Assembly (NCBI GenBank): GCA_902768795.1 | Contig: CACXMS010000002.1 | Coordinates: 93,871-131,325 of the forward strand | DNA: 37,455 nt | Direction of reading: 5' to 3' | From: an uncultured Eubacteriales bacterium | Lineage (GTDB): Bacteria > Bacillota > Clostridia > Christensenellales > CAG-138 | Shown here: positions 14,723-23,226 of the stretch, piece after piece | How positions within the stretch are numbered: the stretch's first letter is position 1 | Layout: the number at the start of each line of letters is the position of its first letter | The notes under the pieces: model-generated | Told to the model about the DNA's origin: nothing | Seen by the model: the letters and a program-made list of their open reading frames with translations, nothing else | Databases searched by the model: none | Program-made: the position numbers and the translations under genes

Positions 14723-15073
14723 TCAGTCGCTTTCCTGTCCGAACATTTCCTCAAAAATCTCGTCGGCGTAGTCGTGCACGGTTCGTTCGAACGCGCGGTA
14801 GGCCGTAAGGAAGCGCCTGCCCTGTTCGGAAAGCTCGGCGCCGCCGCCGCCTCTGCCGCCGGTCGATGAGATCAGCAGCGGAAAGGACAGCGATTTTTCG
14901 GCCGCTTTGACGATGCTCCATGCCTTGGAATACGCCATGCCCATCGCCATGGTCGCCTTGCGAAGCGAATGCAGCTCGTCGACGCGCTCCAGCAGCTCTG
15001 CGATGCCCGGCCCGAAAATCTTCTCCTCGCCGTACAGCCGCAGCGTGATCGAGTACCGCAGTTTGTCCGCCAT
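14723..15073 (-). CDS. ModE-like winged-helix regulator (N-terminal domain only)
   Basis: The 116-residue product corresponds to the DNA-binding half of ModE/LysR-type molybdate regulators (COG2005). It has [20 protein letters not shown], the recognition helix region [19 protein letters not shown] and the glycine loop [17 protein letters not shown]. The molybdate-binding MOP domains are missing, which is common for clostridial members; it may regulate molybdenum or another metal-linked genes without binding molybdate itself. No molybdate transport or cofactor gene lies in the window. Start at 15073 is fixed by the strong Shine-Dalgarno GGAGGTGAT; a longer frame runs into the promoter. It is divergent from the lipid kinase gene. 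Confidence 0.85.
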   Translation of the reverse strand: MADKLRYSITLRLYGEEKIFGPGIAELLERVDELHSLRKATMAMGMAYSKAWSIVKAAEKSLSFPLLISSTGGRGGGGAELSEQGRRFLTAYRAFERTVHDYADEIFEEMFGQESD

Positions 15074-15097
15074 CGGATCACCTCCCCGCTTTCTTTT

Positions 15098-15126
15098 ATT
15101 GTACCGCAAACGCGCGAAAAACGCAA
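15098..15126 (-). promoter_or_regulatory. Sigma-A-like promoter of the ModE-like gene
   Basis: On the reverse strand TTGCGT (15126-15121) and TACAAT (15103-15098), spacer 17 bp, 25 bp before the start codon. Confidence 0.65.
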
Positions 15127-15205
15127 GAAAAACCAAAGCGGCCGCGGAAGAATTCCGCCCCTTTGGGCGAAGCGGGAAAAACCGGCGGGAATTTTCGAAA
15201 AGGAG

Positions 15206-15234
15206 TTGGCAGCGCGGCAAAAACGTGCTATACT
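15206..15234 (+). promoter_or_regulatory. Sigma-A-like promoter of the lipid kinase-cdsA operon
   Basis: TTGGCA (15206-15211) and TATACT (15229-15234), spacer 17 bp, 31 bp before the start codon at 15265. Confidence 0.7.
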
Positions 15235-15264
15235 CTACAAAAAGCGAAGGAACGGGGGGACGCT

Positions 15265-16167
15265 ATGAAACATATTTTTCTGATGAATCCGGCCGCGGGC
15301 AAGGACGAGGACAAACAGGCGCTCAAGCAGCAGATCGAAAAGGCCTGCACCGAGGCGGGCGTCGAATACGAGATCTATAAAACGACCGGCCCGCACGACG
15401 CGACGGCGCACGTCGAGGCCTGCTGCAAAGCCGAGCCGGACGAGGAGCTTCGGTTTTATGCCTGCGGCGGCGACGGAACGCTCAACGAGGTCGCAACCGG
15501 CGCGTACCGGTACCCGAACGCGTCCGTAACGGTCGTTCCGTGCGGCAGCGGCAACGATTTTGTCAAGGTGTTCGGCGGCGCGGAGAAGTTCCTGGACATT
15601 CCTTCGCTTCTGAAGGCCGAAGCGAAGCCGATCGACCTCATCCGGGCGAACGAGCATATTTCGGTGAACGTGCTGAACTTCGGCTTTGACACGACGGTCG
15701 CCAAAACGATCCCGAAAGTGCGCCGCAAGCCGATCATCGGCGGCAACAACGCGTACACGACCGGCATCGTCACGGCGCTTCTGACCGCGATGCGGACGAA
15801 GTGCTCGATCGTGGTCGACGGCGAGGAGATCACCAACGGCAGGATCCTGCTCTGTACGATCGCCAACGGGCAGTATGTCGGCGGTTCGTTCCGGTGCGCG
15901 CCGCGCGCGAAGGTCGACGACGGATACCTCGAGGTCTGCAAGTTCAAAACGATCAGCCACATCCGCTTCGTTCAGGTGCTCGGGCCGTACACCGCGGGCG
16001 AGCATCTCGACAACCCGAAGTTTGCGGATATCATCACCTACCGCAGAGCCAAAAACATCGTCGTCAGGGGCAAGAACCTGATGTTCTCGCTCGACGGCGA
16101 GCTGATTACGGCGGACGAACTCAATGTTTCCGTCCTGGAAGGAGCGCTCCGCTTTGCCAACCCGTAA
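15265..16167 (+). CDS. Diacylglycerol kinase family lipid kinase (YegS/DgkB-like)
   Basis: The 300-residue product belongs to the DAGK catalytic family, which phosphorylates diacylglycerol or related lipids with ATP. The nucleotide-binding motif GGDGTLNEVATGA (68-80) and the PCGSGNDFVKVFG segment are characteristic, as is FSLDGE near the C-terminus. The frame runs upstream to 15163, but the ATG at 15265 directly follows GGGGG and the promoter. Its stop overlaps the cdsA start, and cdsA uses phosphatidate, the product of diacylglycerol kinase, so the two enzymes form consecutive steps in recycling diacylglycerol into phospholipid. Substrate specificity is inferred from family and context. Confidence 0.92.
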   Translation: MKHIFLMNPAAGKDEDKQALKQQIEKACTEAGVEYEIYKTTGPHDATAHVEACCKAEPDEELRFYACGGDGTLNEVATGAYRYPNASVTVVPCGSGNDFVKVFGGAEKFLDIPSLLKAEAKPIDLIRANEHISVNVLNFGFDTTVAKTIPKVRRKPIIGGNNAYTTGIVTALLTAMRTKCSIVVDGEEITNGRILLCTIANGQYVGGSFRCAPRAKVDDGYLEVCKFKTISHIRFVQVLGPYTAGEHLDNPKFADIITYRRAKNIVVRGKNLMFSLDGELITADELNVSVLEGALRFANP

Positions 16168-17008
16168 GGTTTCCCAGACGCTGATCCGCACGGTCACAGG
16201 GATCGTTCTGCTGGCCGTTTTTGTCGCGTGCATGTGTTTTTCCGTTTCCTCCGTTCTGTTTTTCACGGCGGTGGGCTGTATTGCCTGCTGGGAAATCGCG
16301 AACGCGCTCCACGCGATGCAGATCCGCTGTTCGCCCTGGCCGTCGATGATTCTGCTCGTGCTGATTTCCGTCTCGATGCTGTTCAGGCCGCTGCTGGAGC
16401 TGCCGGACGCGCTGATGCTGGCGATGATCGCGCTCGGGATCGACGTGATTTCCGTGCTCGCGTACGCGCTGTTTCATAAGGTCGGGTTTGAAAACGTGCT
16501 CGGCACGCTCGCGCTGTTTCTGTACCCGATGCTGTTCTTCCTGCTGTTTGCGTATGTGGGCAGCAAGGAGTTGGTGCAGCGGATTCCGATCATCGCGGTC
16601 GTGATCGTTTCGGCGAGTCTGTGCGATATTGCCGCGTATTTTATCGGCCGCTGGCTCGGCAAACACAAAATGGCGCCCAAAGTCAGCCCCAAAAAGACGA
16701 TCGAGGGCTCCGTCGCCGGGTTGATTTTCGGAACGCTTTCCGGCTTCGGCCTTTACTTTGCACTGAATCCGCTGCTCGGGGACGCGCAGTTTCCGCTCGC
16801 GCTGTACCTGATCGCGTCGTTCCTCTGCTCGGTTGCGGGCGAGATCGGCGACCTTTGCGCTTCGATGCTCAAGCGGCAGGCGGACGTCAAGGATTACGGA
16901 AAGATTTTGCCGGGACACGGCGGCATCATGGACCGTGCCGACAGCTTCGTCTTCGCACTGCCCGTTGCGCTGCTGTGCTTCGAGCTGTATCTTGCGTTTG
17001 TGAAATGA
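16154..17008 (+). CDS. cdsA: Phosphatidate cytidylyltransferase (CDP-diglyceride synthase)
   Basis: The 284-residue membrane enzyme makes CDP-diacylglycerol from phosphatidate and CTP. About eight hydrophobic helices are seen, and the family signature is complete: SPKKTIEGSVAG and, near the end, KRQADVKDYGKILPGHGGIM followed by DRADS. Start choice: TTG at 16154 has AAGGAG at 16139-16144 with 9-bp spacing; the ATG at 16124 has no good ribosome-binding site and would overlap the kinase gene by 44 bp. With the TTG the overlap is 14 bp. Its stop codon overlaps the next ATG by ATGA. Thus the three genes are tightly coupled. Confidence 0.93.
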   Translation: MPTRKVSQTLIRTVTGIVLLAVFVACMCFSVSSVLFFTAVGCIACWEIANALHAMQIRCSPWPSMILLVLISVSMLFRPLLELPDALMLAMIALGIDVISVLAYALFHKVGFENVLGTLALFLYPMLFFLLFAYVGSKELVQRIPIIAVVIVSASLCDIAAYFIGRWLGKHKMAPKVSPKKTIEGSVAGLIFGTLSGFGLYFALNPLLGDAQFPLALYLIASFLCSVAGEIGDLCASMLKRQADVKDYGKILPGHGGIMDRADSFVFALPVALLCFELYLAFVK

Positions 17009-18627
17009 AAAAACGGGTCTTGCTGTTTCTGCTGTCCGTCCTGCTGCTGCAGGGCGGATTTGCGCTGCCCGCAAAGGCCGAGGACGCGCCGGTTGCGATC
17101 GATTCGCGCGAAGGCATGGAAGCGATCGCCCAAAATCCCGCGGGAAACTATTGCATCACGGCCGACATCGATATGGACGGAACGCCGTGGACGCCGATCC
17201 CGTTTGCCGGAACGCTCGACGGGCAGGGGCATACGCTCTACAACCTTCGCGTGCGCGAGCCGGGCGCCGAGGTCGTCGGCACGTTCGACGGCAACCGCAA
17301 AACATACGACACGGTATTCGGCGCGCTGTTTTCGACCGTGACCGACGCGACGGTGAAAAATCTTGCGCTGGTCAACGCAGACGTTGCGGTTACGACCGAA
17401 CAGAACTGCTTTTTGGCGCCGCTGGCGGGCTATGCGCTCCGCTCCGCGTTTGAAAACTGCAGCGCCGCTTCGCGCGTGACGCTGACGCTCTCCGGCACGA
17501 ACGAGGGCGTCGGCGGACTGATCGGGTTTTCGGACGCCTGCACCGTCGAGAACTGCTCCGCCGACTGCGTGCTGACGTTTACCGACACGAACCCCGCGAT
17601 CGACTGCGAGGAATTCATGGGCGGGATCATCGCCTGCGGCAGCGGCAGAGTGAACGGCTGTACGGTGAAGCTGCGCGGCTTTGCCGAAATCTACGGCTAC
17701 GCGCACGGCGGCGGCGTGTTCGGGATGCAGAAGATCCGCCGCGGGCTTGATTTCTATCCGCGCGTGCAGCGGACGACCGTCGACGTCGAGATCGCGTTTT
17801 TCGAGGTCGCGCCGTCGAAACGCAGCTACTGCGATCCGCTGATCGGCGAGGACAGCGGCGGGTACTGCGCCGTCTCGCGCAACACCGTCGCGCATTTTGA
17901 AAAGTACGCCTCGCGCAAGGCGGAGCGGCTGCGGCCGGAAGCGTGCGCGTCGCCCGATGACGCCGTGACCGTGACCGAACCGACCTGCACGGCCTGGGGC
18001 TACACGACGCACACGTGCCGCGTCTGCGGCTATACCTATACCGACGATTATACGCCGCCCGCGCACCGCTATGAGGCGGTCGAAACGACGGCGCCGACCT
18101 GCACCGAGGCCGGCGAGACGGCGTACACCTGCGTTTTTTGCGGCGATTCCTACGCCGAACCGATCCCGCCGAAGGGACATACGCCGGGCGAATGGACGAC
18201 CGTGCGCGAGGCCGCCGTCGGCGCGGCCGGCGAGGAGCAGATCCGATGCGCCGCATGCGGAACGGTACTGGAATCGCGCGAGATCCCCGCGCTGACCGCC
18301 GGGGACGTTTCGGAAACGCCAAAGCCCGATGCGCCCGGGAGCGCAAAGGAGCGGCTGACGCTTTTGCCCGAGGCGGTTTCGCTGCATGTCGGAAAAAGCA
18401 CGGCGCTGACCGTTTCGCCCGCGCCTGCGATCGCGGCGTTTTCAAGCGACGACGCGTCGGTCGCGTCCGTTTCGCCCGAAGGCGTTGTGACGGCGAACGC
18501 GCCGGGAACGACCGTGATCCGCTGCACGGGAGACGGACAAAGCGCGGCCGCGACCGTAACCGTTTCCTATACGGCGGGGCAATGGATCGTGCATTACATT
18601 CTGTTCGGCTGGCTTTGGGACCGCTGA
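17005..18627 (+). CDS. Exported surface protein with GLUG-like, Cys-repeat and Ig-like (Big_2) domains
   Basis: The 540-residue product starts with a signal peptide (KKRVLLFLLSVLLLQGGFAL, cleavage probably after AKA). Residues about 30-300 hold GLUG-type repeats (AGTLDGQGHTLYNLRV, GVGGLIGFSDACTVENCSAD, MGGIIACGSGRVNGCTV). Then come three Cys-rich repeats of about 45 residues (TCRVCGYTYTDDY, YTCVFCGDSYAEP, IRCAACGTVLES), and an Ig-like group 2 domain (VSLHVGKSTALTVSP ... VASVSPEGVVTANAPGTTVI). The protein ends WIVHYILFGWLWDR, a short hydrophobic aromatic tail and not an LPxTG signal. It starts by ATGA overlap with cdsA. Function is unknown; adhesion or glycan binding is a guess. Confidence 0.8.
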   Translation: MKKRVLLFLLSVLLLQGGFALPAKAEDAPVAIDSREGMEAIAQNPAGNYCITADIDMDGTPWTPIPFAGTLDGQGHTLYNLRVREPGAEVVGTFDGNRKTYDTVFGALFSTVTDATVKNLALVNADVAVTTEQNCFLAPLAGYALRSAFENCSAASRVTLTLSGTNEGVGGLIGFSDACTVENCSADCVLTFTDTNPAIDCEEFMGGIIACGSGRVNGCTVKLRGFAEIYGYAHGGGVFGMQKIRRGLDFYPRVQRTTVDVEIAFFEVAPSKRSYCDPLIGEDSGGYCAVSRNTVAHFEKYASRKAERLRPEACASPDDAVTVTEPTCTAWGYTTHTCRVCGYTYTDDYTPPAHRYEAVETTAPTCTEAGETAYTCVFCGDSYAEPIPPKGHTPGEWTTVREAAVGAAGEEQIRCAACGTVLESREIPALTAGDVSETPKPDAPGSAKERLTLLPEAVSLHVGKSTALTVSPAPAIAAFSSDDASVASVSPEGVVTANAPGTTVIRCTGDGQSAAATVTVSYTAGQWIVHYILFGWLWDR

Positions 18628-18644
18628 CAACGAAAGGAAAGACG

Positions 18645-19820
18645 ATGCCGCAAAGCGTATTTTTGAAGAAACATGAGGAACGCCGCATTGCGGACGGGCA
18701 TGCCTGGGTTTACGCGAACGAGGTCGATCACATCGACGGAAGCGGAAAGAACGGCGATCTCGTCACCGTGTACGACGCGGCGGGACGGTTCCTCGGCAGG
18801 GGGTTTATCAACCATCTGTCGAAAATCCTCGTCCGCATCTTTCTGCGGAACGACAGCGAGACCGTTGACCGCGATTTCTTCGTGCGGCGCATCCGCGCGG
18901 CGTACGCGGTCCGGCAAAAGCTCGGGTTTTCGGATTACTGCCGGGCGGTGTTCGCGGAGGCGGACGATCTGCCCGCGCTGATCGTCGACAAATATCACGA
19001 CCTGCTTTCGATCCAGGTGCTTTCGCTCGGCATGGAGCTGCACAAGGCCGAGATCACGGACGCGCTCGTCGAGGTCTTTCGGCCGCGCGGGATCTATGAG
19101 CGCAGCGACGTCGAGGTGCGGAAAAAGGAAGGCCTGCCGCTCGTCAAAGGCCCGCTGTACGGAACGTTCGAGCCGCGCGTATGGATTGAGGAGAACGGGC
19201 TGAAGCTGATCGCCGACCTCGAAAACGGGCAGAAGACCGGGTATTTTCTCGATCAGAAGGAGAACCGGTTTGCGATCCGCCGCTACTGCCGGGACGCGGA
19301 GGTGCTCGATTGCTTCTGCAACGTCGGGGGATTCTCGCTGAACGCGGCGGCGGCCGGGGCAAAGCGCGTGACCGCGCTCGACATCTCCGAAAAGGCGCTC
19401 GCGGACGTGCGCGAAAACGCGGCGCAGAACGGTTTTTCCGACCGCATCGCAACCGAATGCGCCGACGTGTTCGAGGCGCTGCGGCAATACCGGAGGGACG
19501 GGCGGCGGTTCGACGTTGTGATCCTCGATCCGCCGGCGTTTGCCAAGACCGCGAACGACGTGAAAAACGCGTTCCGCGGGTATAAGGACATCAATATTCT
19601 CGGCATGAAGCTCGTAAGGGCGGGCGGCTTTCTGGTCACGGCGTCCTGTTCGCACTATATGAGCGCGACGCTGTTTGAGCGGATGCTCAAGGAAGCCGCG
19701 CACGAAACCGGGCGGCGCATCCGCGTCTTTGAAGCGCGCACGCAATCGCCGGATCATCCCGCGCTGCTCGCGGCCGATGAAACGACCTATCTGAAATTCT
19801 ATATTCTGCAGGTTCTGTGA
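18645..19820 (+). CDS. rlmI: Class I rRNA large-subunit methyltransferase, RlmI-like
   Basis: The 391-residue cytosolic enzyme fits the RlmI family, which methylates C5 of cytosine 1962 of 23S rRNA with SAM. It has an N-terminal PUA domain (LKKHEERRIADGHAWVYANE ... GDLVTVYDAAGRFLGRGFIN), a central domain containing DLENGQKTGYFLDQKENR, and the Rossmann-type methyltransferase core with CNVGGFSLNAAAAGAKRVTA for SAM and DPPAFAK as motif IV. TASCSHYM follows at the end. ATG at 18645 follows AAAGGAAAG. It lies 17 bp after the surface protein gene and is likely the last gene of that operon; a terminator follows. Exact target base is inferred from the family. Confidence 0.93.
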   Translation: MPQSVFLKKHEERRIADGHAWVYANEVDHIDGSGKNGDLVTVYDAAGRFLGRGFINHLSKILVRIFLRNDSETVDRDFFVRRIRAAYAVRQKLGFSDYCRAVFAEADDLPALIVDKYHDLLSIQVLSLGMELHKAEITDALVEVFRPRGIYERSDVEVRKKEGLPLVKGPLYGTFEPRVWIEENGLKLIADLENGQKTGYFLDQKENRFAIRRYCRDAEVLDCFCNVGGFSLNAAAAGAKRVTALDISEKALADVRENAAQNGFSDRIATECADVFEALRQYRRDGRRFDVVILDPPAFAKTANDVKNAFRGYKDINILGMKLVRAGGFLVTASCSHYMSATLFERMLKEAAHETGRRIRVFEARTQSPDHPALLAADETTYLKFYILQVL

Positions 19821-19847
19821 TCCAGAAATTACCGACCGTCGAACGGT

Positions 19848-19880
19848 GCCGCATCGTGTATAAAAACGATGCGGCTTTTG
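19848..19880 (+). terminator. Terminator after the rRNA methyltransferase gene
   Basis: GCCGCATCG (19848-19856) pairs with CGATGCGGC (19867-19875), followed by TTTTG. Confidence 0.8.
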
Positions 19881-19916
19881 CATACTATGCACAGAATCGA
19901 GAAAGAGGTGAACGAA

Positions 19917-20072
19917 ATGAAACCCTTGATGCTGGGGATCGGAATGGCCGCGGGCGCGGCGCTTGCCGTGACGGCCATCACGATGGTCTATCCGGACGTG
20001 TCGCGCCGCATGATGCGCGACGGAAAGCGCGCCGTGAATATGGGCAAGCGCATGTGGAACTCGGCCTTTTGA
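19917..20072 (+). CDS. 51-residue membrane peptide, unknown
   Basis: The product has one N-terminal transmembrane helix (LMLGIGMAAGAALAVTAITM) and a short, strongly basic tail with several Arg/Lys and Met residues (SRRMMRDGKRAVNMGKRMWN). The ATG at 19917 follows AAAGAGGTGA, a strong ribosome-binding site, which argues for a real gene despite its size. A longer frame to 19869 would begin in the terminator. The family is not recognised; similar tiny helix-plus-basic-tail proteins occur in Clostridia. No clear promoter was found. A palindromic repeat begins 5 bp after the stop codon. Confidence 0.65.
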   Translation: MKPLMLGIGMAAGAALAVTAITMVYPDVSRRMMRDGKRAVNMGKRMWNSAF

Positions 20073-20077
20073 TGCAA

Positions 20078-20215
20078 GGGGCTGTCGTAAAAGGGATCAG
20101 ACCGTTTTCGGCAGCTGCTGTAAAAAGAATACTTGCAGGAAGAAAAGTGCAAAAAGCTTGCACTTTTCTTTGATGATTTGCCGAAAACGGCCTCCCTCCC
20201 TTCCCGAACAGCCCC
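20078..20215 (+). repeat. Full copy of the palindromic repeat (copy E), 138 bp
   Basis: The outer ends GGGGCTGT and ACAGCCCC are perfect inverted repeats. Inside, CCGTTTTCGGCA (20102-20113) mirrors TGCCGAAAACGG (20179-20190). The central stem AGAAAAGTGCAA (20141-20152) / TTGCACTTTTCT (20158-20169) is perfect. It shares AAAAGAATACTTGCA and both arms with copy D. Confidence 0.85.
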
Positions 20216-20216
20216 T

Positions 20217-20352
20217 CAGACTGTCGAATAAAGGGTTCAGATCATTTTGCGGCGTCGGGTGAAACAGAATTTTTGCGGGCAGAAAAGACGGAGGAGTCCG
20301 TTCCGAAAAAAGAGTGTCCCTGCTTTTTGCGAAACGGGCAAAACCGGTCTGT
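20217..20352 (+). repeat. Divergent copy of the palindromic repeat (copy F)
   Basis: It begins CAGACTGTCGAATAAAGGGT, continues TCAGATCATTTTGCGGC and has AGAAAAGACGGAGGAGTCCG in the centre, aligning with copies D and E. The right end GGTCTGTG mirrors CAGAC at the left. It lies back to back with copy E and ends next to the stop codon of the reverse-strand gene at 20354. Confidence 0.6.
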
Positions 20353-20353
20353 G

Positions 20354-21775
20354 TCAATCGGCGGGTTCGATGCGTGCGGCATAGGGCGACCAGAAATAGT
20401 CGGTCGCATAGGCGGAATAGGATGCGGTCGGCACGGCGAGGGCTGCGGATGTGCCGTCCAGTAGATGCTGTCCGACCGAGCAGGCGGAAGGCGTCGGGTT
20501 TATGAGCAGGATTGTTTCAAGCGCCGAACAGCCGGAAAACGCGCCATCCGGAATCGAAGTAACGTTCCGGGAGACCGTAAGTTTACGGAGCGTTTTGTTT
20601 TCGGCAAAGGTCGCGGCGGCAAAGCCGCGCACGGGAAGACCGTCATGCTGCGCGGGAATTGTCAGGGTTTCCCGCGTTTTTCCTGTTTCGGACAGACCGA
20701 TGATGCTTTGACCGTCCGCAAACGGTTCGTACAGGAAGCAATCCGCGTCGCTGTCGTCGCCGTCATACACGGGCGAAAAGCCGCTTTGCGGCAGGGCGGG
20801 CAGCGCGATCGAGACCGGTGAAGCGTCGCCGGCTGCGGCTTTCAAAAGCGCGGCAAGGCGGGCGGTATAGACGATCTGTCCCGCTTCGTTCAGGTGGAAG
20901 TTCGTATCGAAAAACCATCCCTCGTCGAGGATTGCGTCATCGGGCGTTCCGAGCAGCGGACAGTCGAGCCGCTCCGCAAGCGCGCCCATAAACGCGCCCG
21001 CGCAGGCAAGCTCCGCATCCGAAATCGCGGCGGCGTTCATCGGGCAAAAGCCGTAATACAGCGTCGCGCCTTTTTTCGAACACGTCTTTGAGAACGCGTT
21101 CAGCCGCTCGGTCAGCGCATCCTCGACCAATGCGGGATCAAAGGAAATCGGCATATTCGCGTCGAAGCCGCCGGGCATCGTGTTTTGCGAGCGGCCGGCG
21201 CAGGCGATATCGCCGTACGCATTGAACGAGCGCCGCGCATAGATCGCGTCGCCCGACGGCTTGCCGTCGAAAAAGCATAACCGCGCCTTGCTGCCGGCAA
21301 ACGCCGGGAACGCGCCGAGCATCGCGCTGCGCTGCGACGCGGAAAGCGATGTCCACGGTACCGCAGCGCCGTCCAGGGATTGCCACAGCGATTCGGCGTT
21401 GAAATAGGTCGAGAGCGTCTGCGCGCTCTGCTCGGGCAGGAACACGACGATATCGCCCGCCCTAAGATACGGCTCCGCAAGATCGAGCATTACGGCGGTG
21501 CCGAGCCCGGCGTACAAGCCGAAATTGACGACCGAATATCCCGGAAGCTCCTGCTCCAGAAGATCCGAGCGCACGTCAAACGCCGCGCCGCTGCCGCCGA
21601 TCAGGACGATGCGCTTTCCTTCCGCGGTTTCAAGCCGGTCCAGCTTGTCGTTCAGCGCGGCCAGATAGGTGCGGTCATACTGCGCGGGCAGGCCGAACGC
21701 AAAGCCGAGCAGCGTCAGGGGTACCGTCAGCACAATCAACAGGCAGACGGCGAGCCGCAAAACCATCCGACGCAT
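20354..21775 (-). CDS. DltD/AlgJ-like SGNH protein with C-terminal leucine-rich repeats
   Basis: The 473-residue product has an N-terminal membrane anchor (VLRLAVCLLIVLTVPLTLLG) and an exported SGNH-hydrolase-like domain. The nucleophile motif is IGGSGAAFDVRS with Ser62, and the Asp/His part is DTNFHLNEAG with Asp290 and His294. Such proteins work with MBOAT acyltransferases, like DltD with DltB or AlgJ/AlgX with AlgI. Residues about 335-473 form a BspA-type leucine-rich domain (LPVRGFAAATFAENKTLRKL, TSIPDGAFSGCSALETILL). Start at 21775 has a strong GGAGG site. It lies 41 bp after the MBOAT gene. Its partner SGNH gene upstream carries the leucine-rich part at the other end. Acyl group and acceptor are unknown. 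Confidence 0.85.
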   Translation of the reverse strand: MRRMVLRLAVCLLIVLTVPLTLLGFAFGLPAQYDRTYLAALNDKLDRLETAEGKRIVLIGGSGAAFDVRSDLLEQELPGYSVVNFGLYAGLGTAVMLDLAEPYLRAGDIVVFLPEQSAQTLSTYFNAESLWQSLDGAAVPWTSLSASQRSAMLGAFPAFAGSKARLCFFDGKPSGDAIYARRSFNAYGDIACAGRSQNTMPGGFDANMPISFDPALVEDALTERLNAFSKTCSKKGATLYYGFCPMNAAAISDAELACAGAFMGALAERLDCPLLGTPDDAILDEGWFFDTNFHLNEAGQIVYTARLAALLKAAAGDASPVSIALPALPQSGFSPVYDGDDSDADCFLYEPFADGQSIIGLSETGKTRETLTIPAQHDGLPVRGFAAATFAENKTLRKLTVSRNVTSIPDGAFSGCSALETILLINPTPSACSVGQHLLDGTSAALAVPTASYSAYATDYFWSPYAARIEPAD

Positions 21776-21816
21776 GACGAACCTCCTTTTTGACGCCGCA
21801 ATTTGGCGAACAATTC

Positions 21817-23226
21817 CTAAAATTGAAAATAGATGAATGCGCTGGCGGCGTTGCTGTCAATCCGAACCCACCACGCAAGCGCGATTACGAGCACGAGAAA
21901 CACGCAGGTGAGATCGCGCTGCCGTCCGGATTGCTCCGCGTTCAGCCGAAGCAGCAGCGGACAGGCGACAAGCGAAAGCAGCAGGCGAATGATTTCCATG
22001 GATCCGATCCCAAGCTGCTCAAAGCCGAGCGACGGATCCCACGGCGAGAAGATGCGCGCGAACAGGTCGAACGCCTGCGGCATCGTCTGCGCCCGGAAGA
22101 ACACCCAGCCGAGCGTGACGAGCGTATAGGTGATCAAAACGCCGAGCGCCTTGCCTGCGCGCGTTTTCGGATCATGGAGTCCGGCGCGGCGAAGCATCAG
22201 ATACGCGCAGAGCAGCACGCCGTGGAAAAGCCCCCAAACGACAAACGTTTCATTCGCGCCATGCCAGAGGCCCGAGAGGAAGAACACGAGCAGCGTTGCA
22301 AGAAGCTGCCGCGTCAGCCCCTTTTTTGAGCCGCCGAGCGGCACGTACACGTAATCGGAGAGCCATTTCGACAGACTGATATGCCAGCGCCGCCAGAATG
22401 CGCGGATGTCCGGCGCAAGGTACGGCCGGTCGAAGTTTTGCATCAACCGGACGCCGAGGAGCCGTGCGCTGCCGCGCGCGATCTCGGAATACCCGGCAAA
22501 GTCGCAATATATCTGAACGCCGAACAGCACCGTTGCAACGAGCGCCGCGCCGCCGTCCGGATCGGGCAGCGCATAGATGCGATCGACGATCGCGCCGCAA
22601 AAATCGGCCAGCACGATCTTTCGGAAATAGCCGGACAGCAGCATCGAAAGCCCTGCCCGCACGTCGTCCTGCGTAACCCGCCGCTCGGCTTTCAGCTGCG
22701 GCAGCAGCGCGTCTGCGCGCTCGATCGGCCCGGCGACGAGCTGCGGGAAAAACGAGATGTACAGCGCAAAGCAGCCCGGATGACGTTCGGCGGGAATCTT
22801 GCCGCGATAGACGTCGAACACATAGGACAGCGCCTGGAACGTATAGAACGAGATGCCGATCGGCAGAAGAATGTCCCACAGCGACCAATCGGCACGCGCA
22901 CCGAACAGGCGCAAAAGCCCGCTGGCCGTGCGAACAAGTAACGACGCGTACTTAAAATACAGCAAAAGCCCGAGGCAAATAAGCAGCGCGCCCCAAAGCA
23001 CGGCACGGCGCAAAGAAACGCTTTTTACGCGTTCAAGCAACAGTCCCGCGCCATAGGCGACGCCGATCACGAGAAGCAGCAGCAGCGTCAGCGGCGCGTT
23101 CCAGCTCGCGTAAAAGACCATGCTCATAAGCAGCAGCCACGCCCAACGGAATCGGTGCGGCAGGACCGCATGCACGAGCGCGACGGCGGGCAAAAACAGC
23201 AGATAGGCAAGCGAATCGAAACTCAT
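21817..23226 (-). CDS. MBOAT family O-acyltransferase (AlgI/DltB-like)
   Basis: The 469-residue polytopic membrane protein transfers acyl groups across the membrane to exported polymers. Characteristic sequences are GISFYTFQALSYVFDVYRG, FPQLVAGPIERADALLPQL, FWRRWHISLSKWLSDYVYVP, and LSGLWHGAN with the catalytic His at about residue 322. The start at 23226 forms an ATGA overlap with the stop of the upstream SGNH gene. Without dltA or dltC nearby the D-alanine pathway is unlikely; acetylation of a cell-surface polysaccharide is the best guess. It may act on the galactofuranose-linked glycan, but that is not shown. Confidence 0.95.
   Translation of the reverse strand: MSFDSLAYLLFLPAVALVHAVLPHRFRWAWLLLMSMVFYASWNAPLTLLLLLVIGVAYGAGLLLERVKSVSLRRAVLWGALLICLGLLLYFKYASLLVRTASGLLRLFGARADWSLWDILLPIGISFYTFQALSYVFDVYRGKIPAERHPGCFALYISFFPQLVAGPIERADALLPQLKAERRVTQDDVRAGLSMLLSGYFRKIVLADFCGAIVDRIYALPDPDGGAALVATVLFGVQIYCDFAGYSEIARGSARLLGVRLMQNFDRPYLAPDIRAFWRRWHISLSKWLSDYVYVPLGGSKKGLTRQLLATLLVFFLSGLWHGANETFVVWGLFHGVLLCAYLMLRRAGLHDPKTRAGKALGVLITYTLVTLGWVFFRAQTMPQAFDLFARIFSPWDPSLGFEQLGIGSMEIIRLLLSLVACPLLLRLNAEQSGRQRDLTCVFLVLVIALAWWVRIDSNAASAFIYFQF

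Noticed and set aside
20097..20357. Reverse-strand open frame over repeat copies E and F
   Set aside because: It lies wholly in the inverted repeats, with low-complexity Phe/Leu words and no ribosome-binding site.
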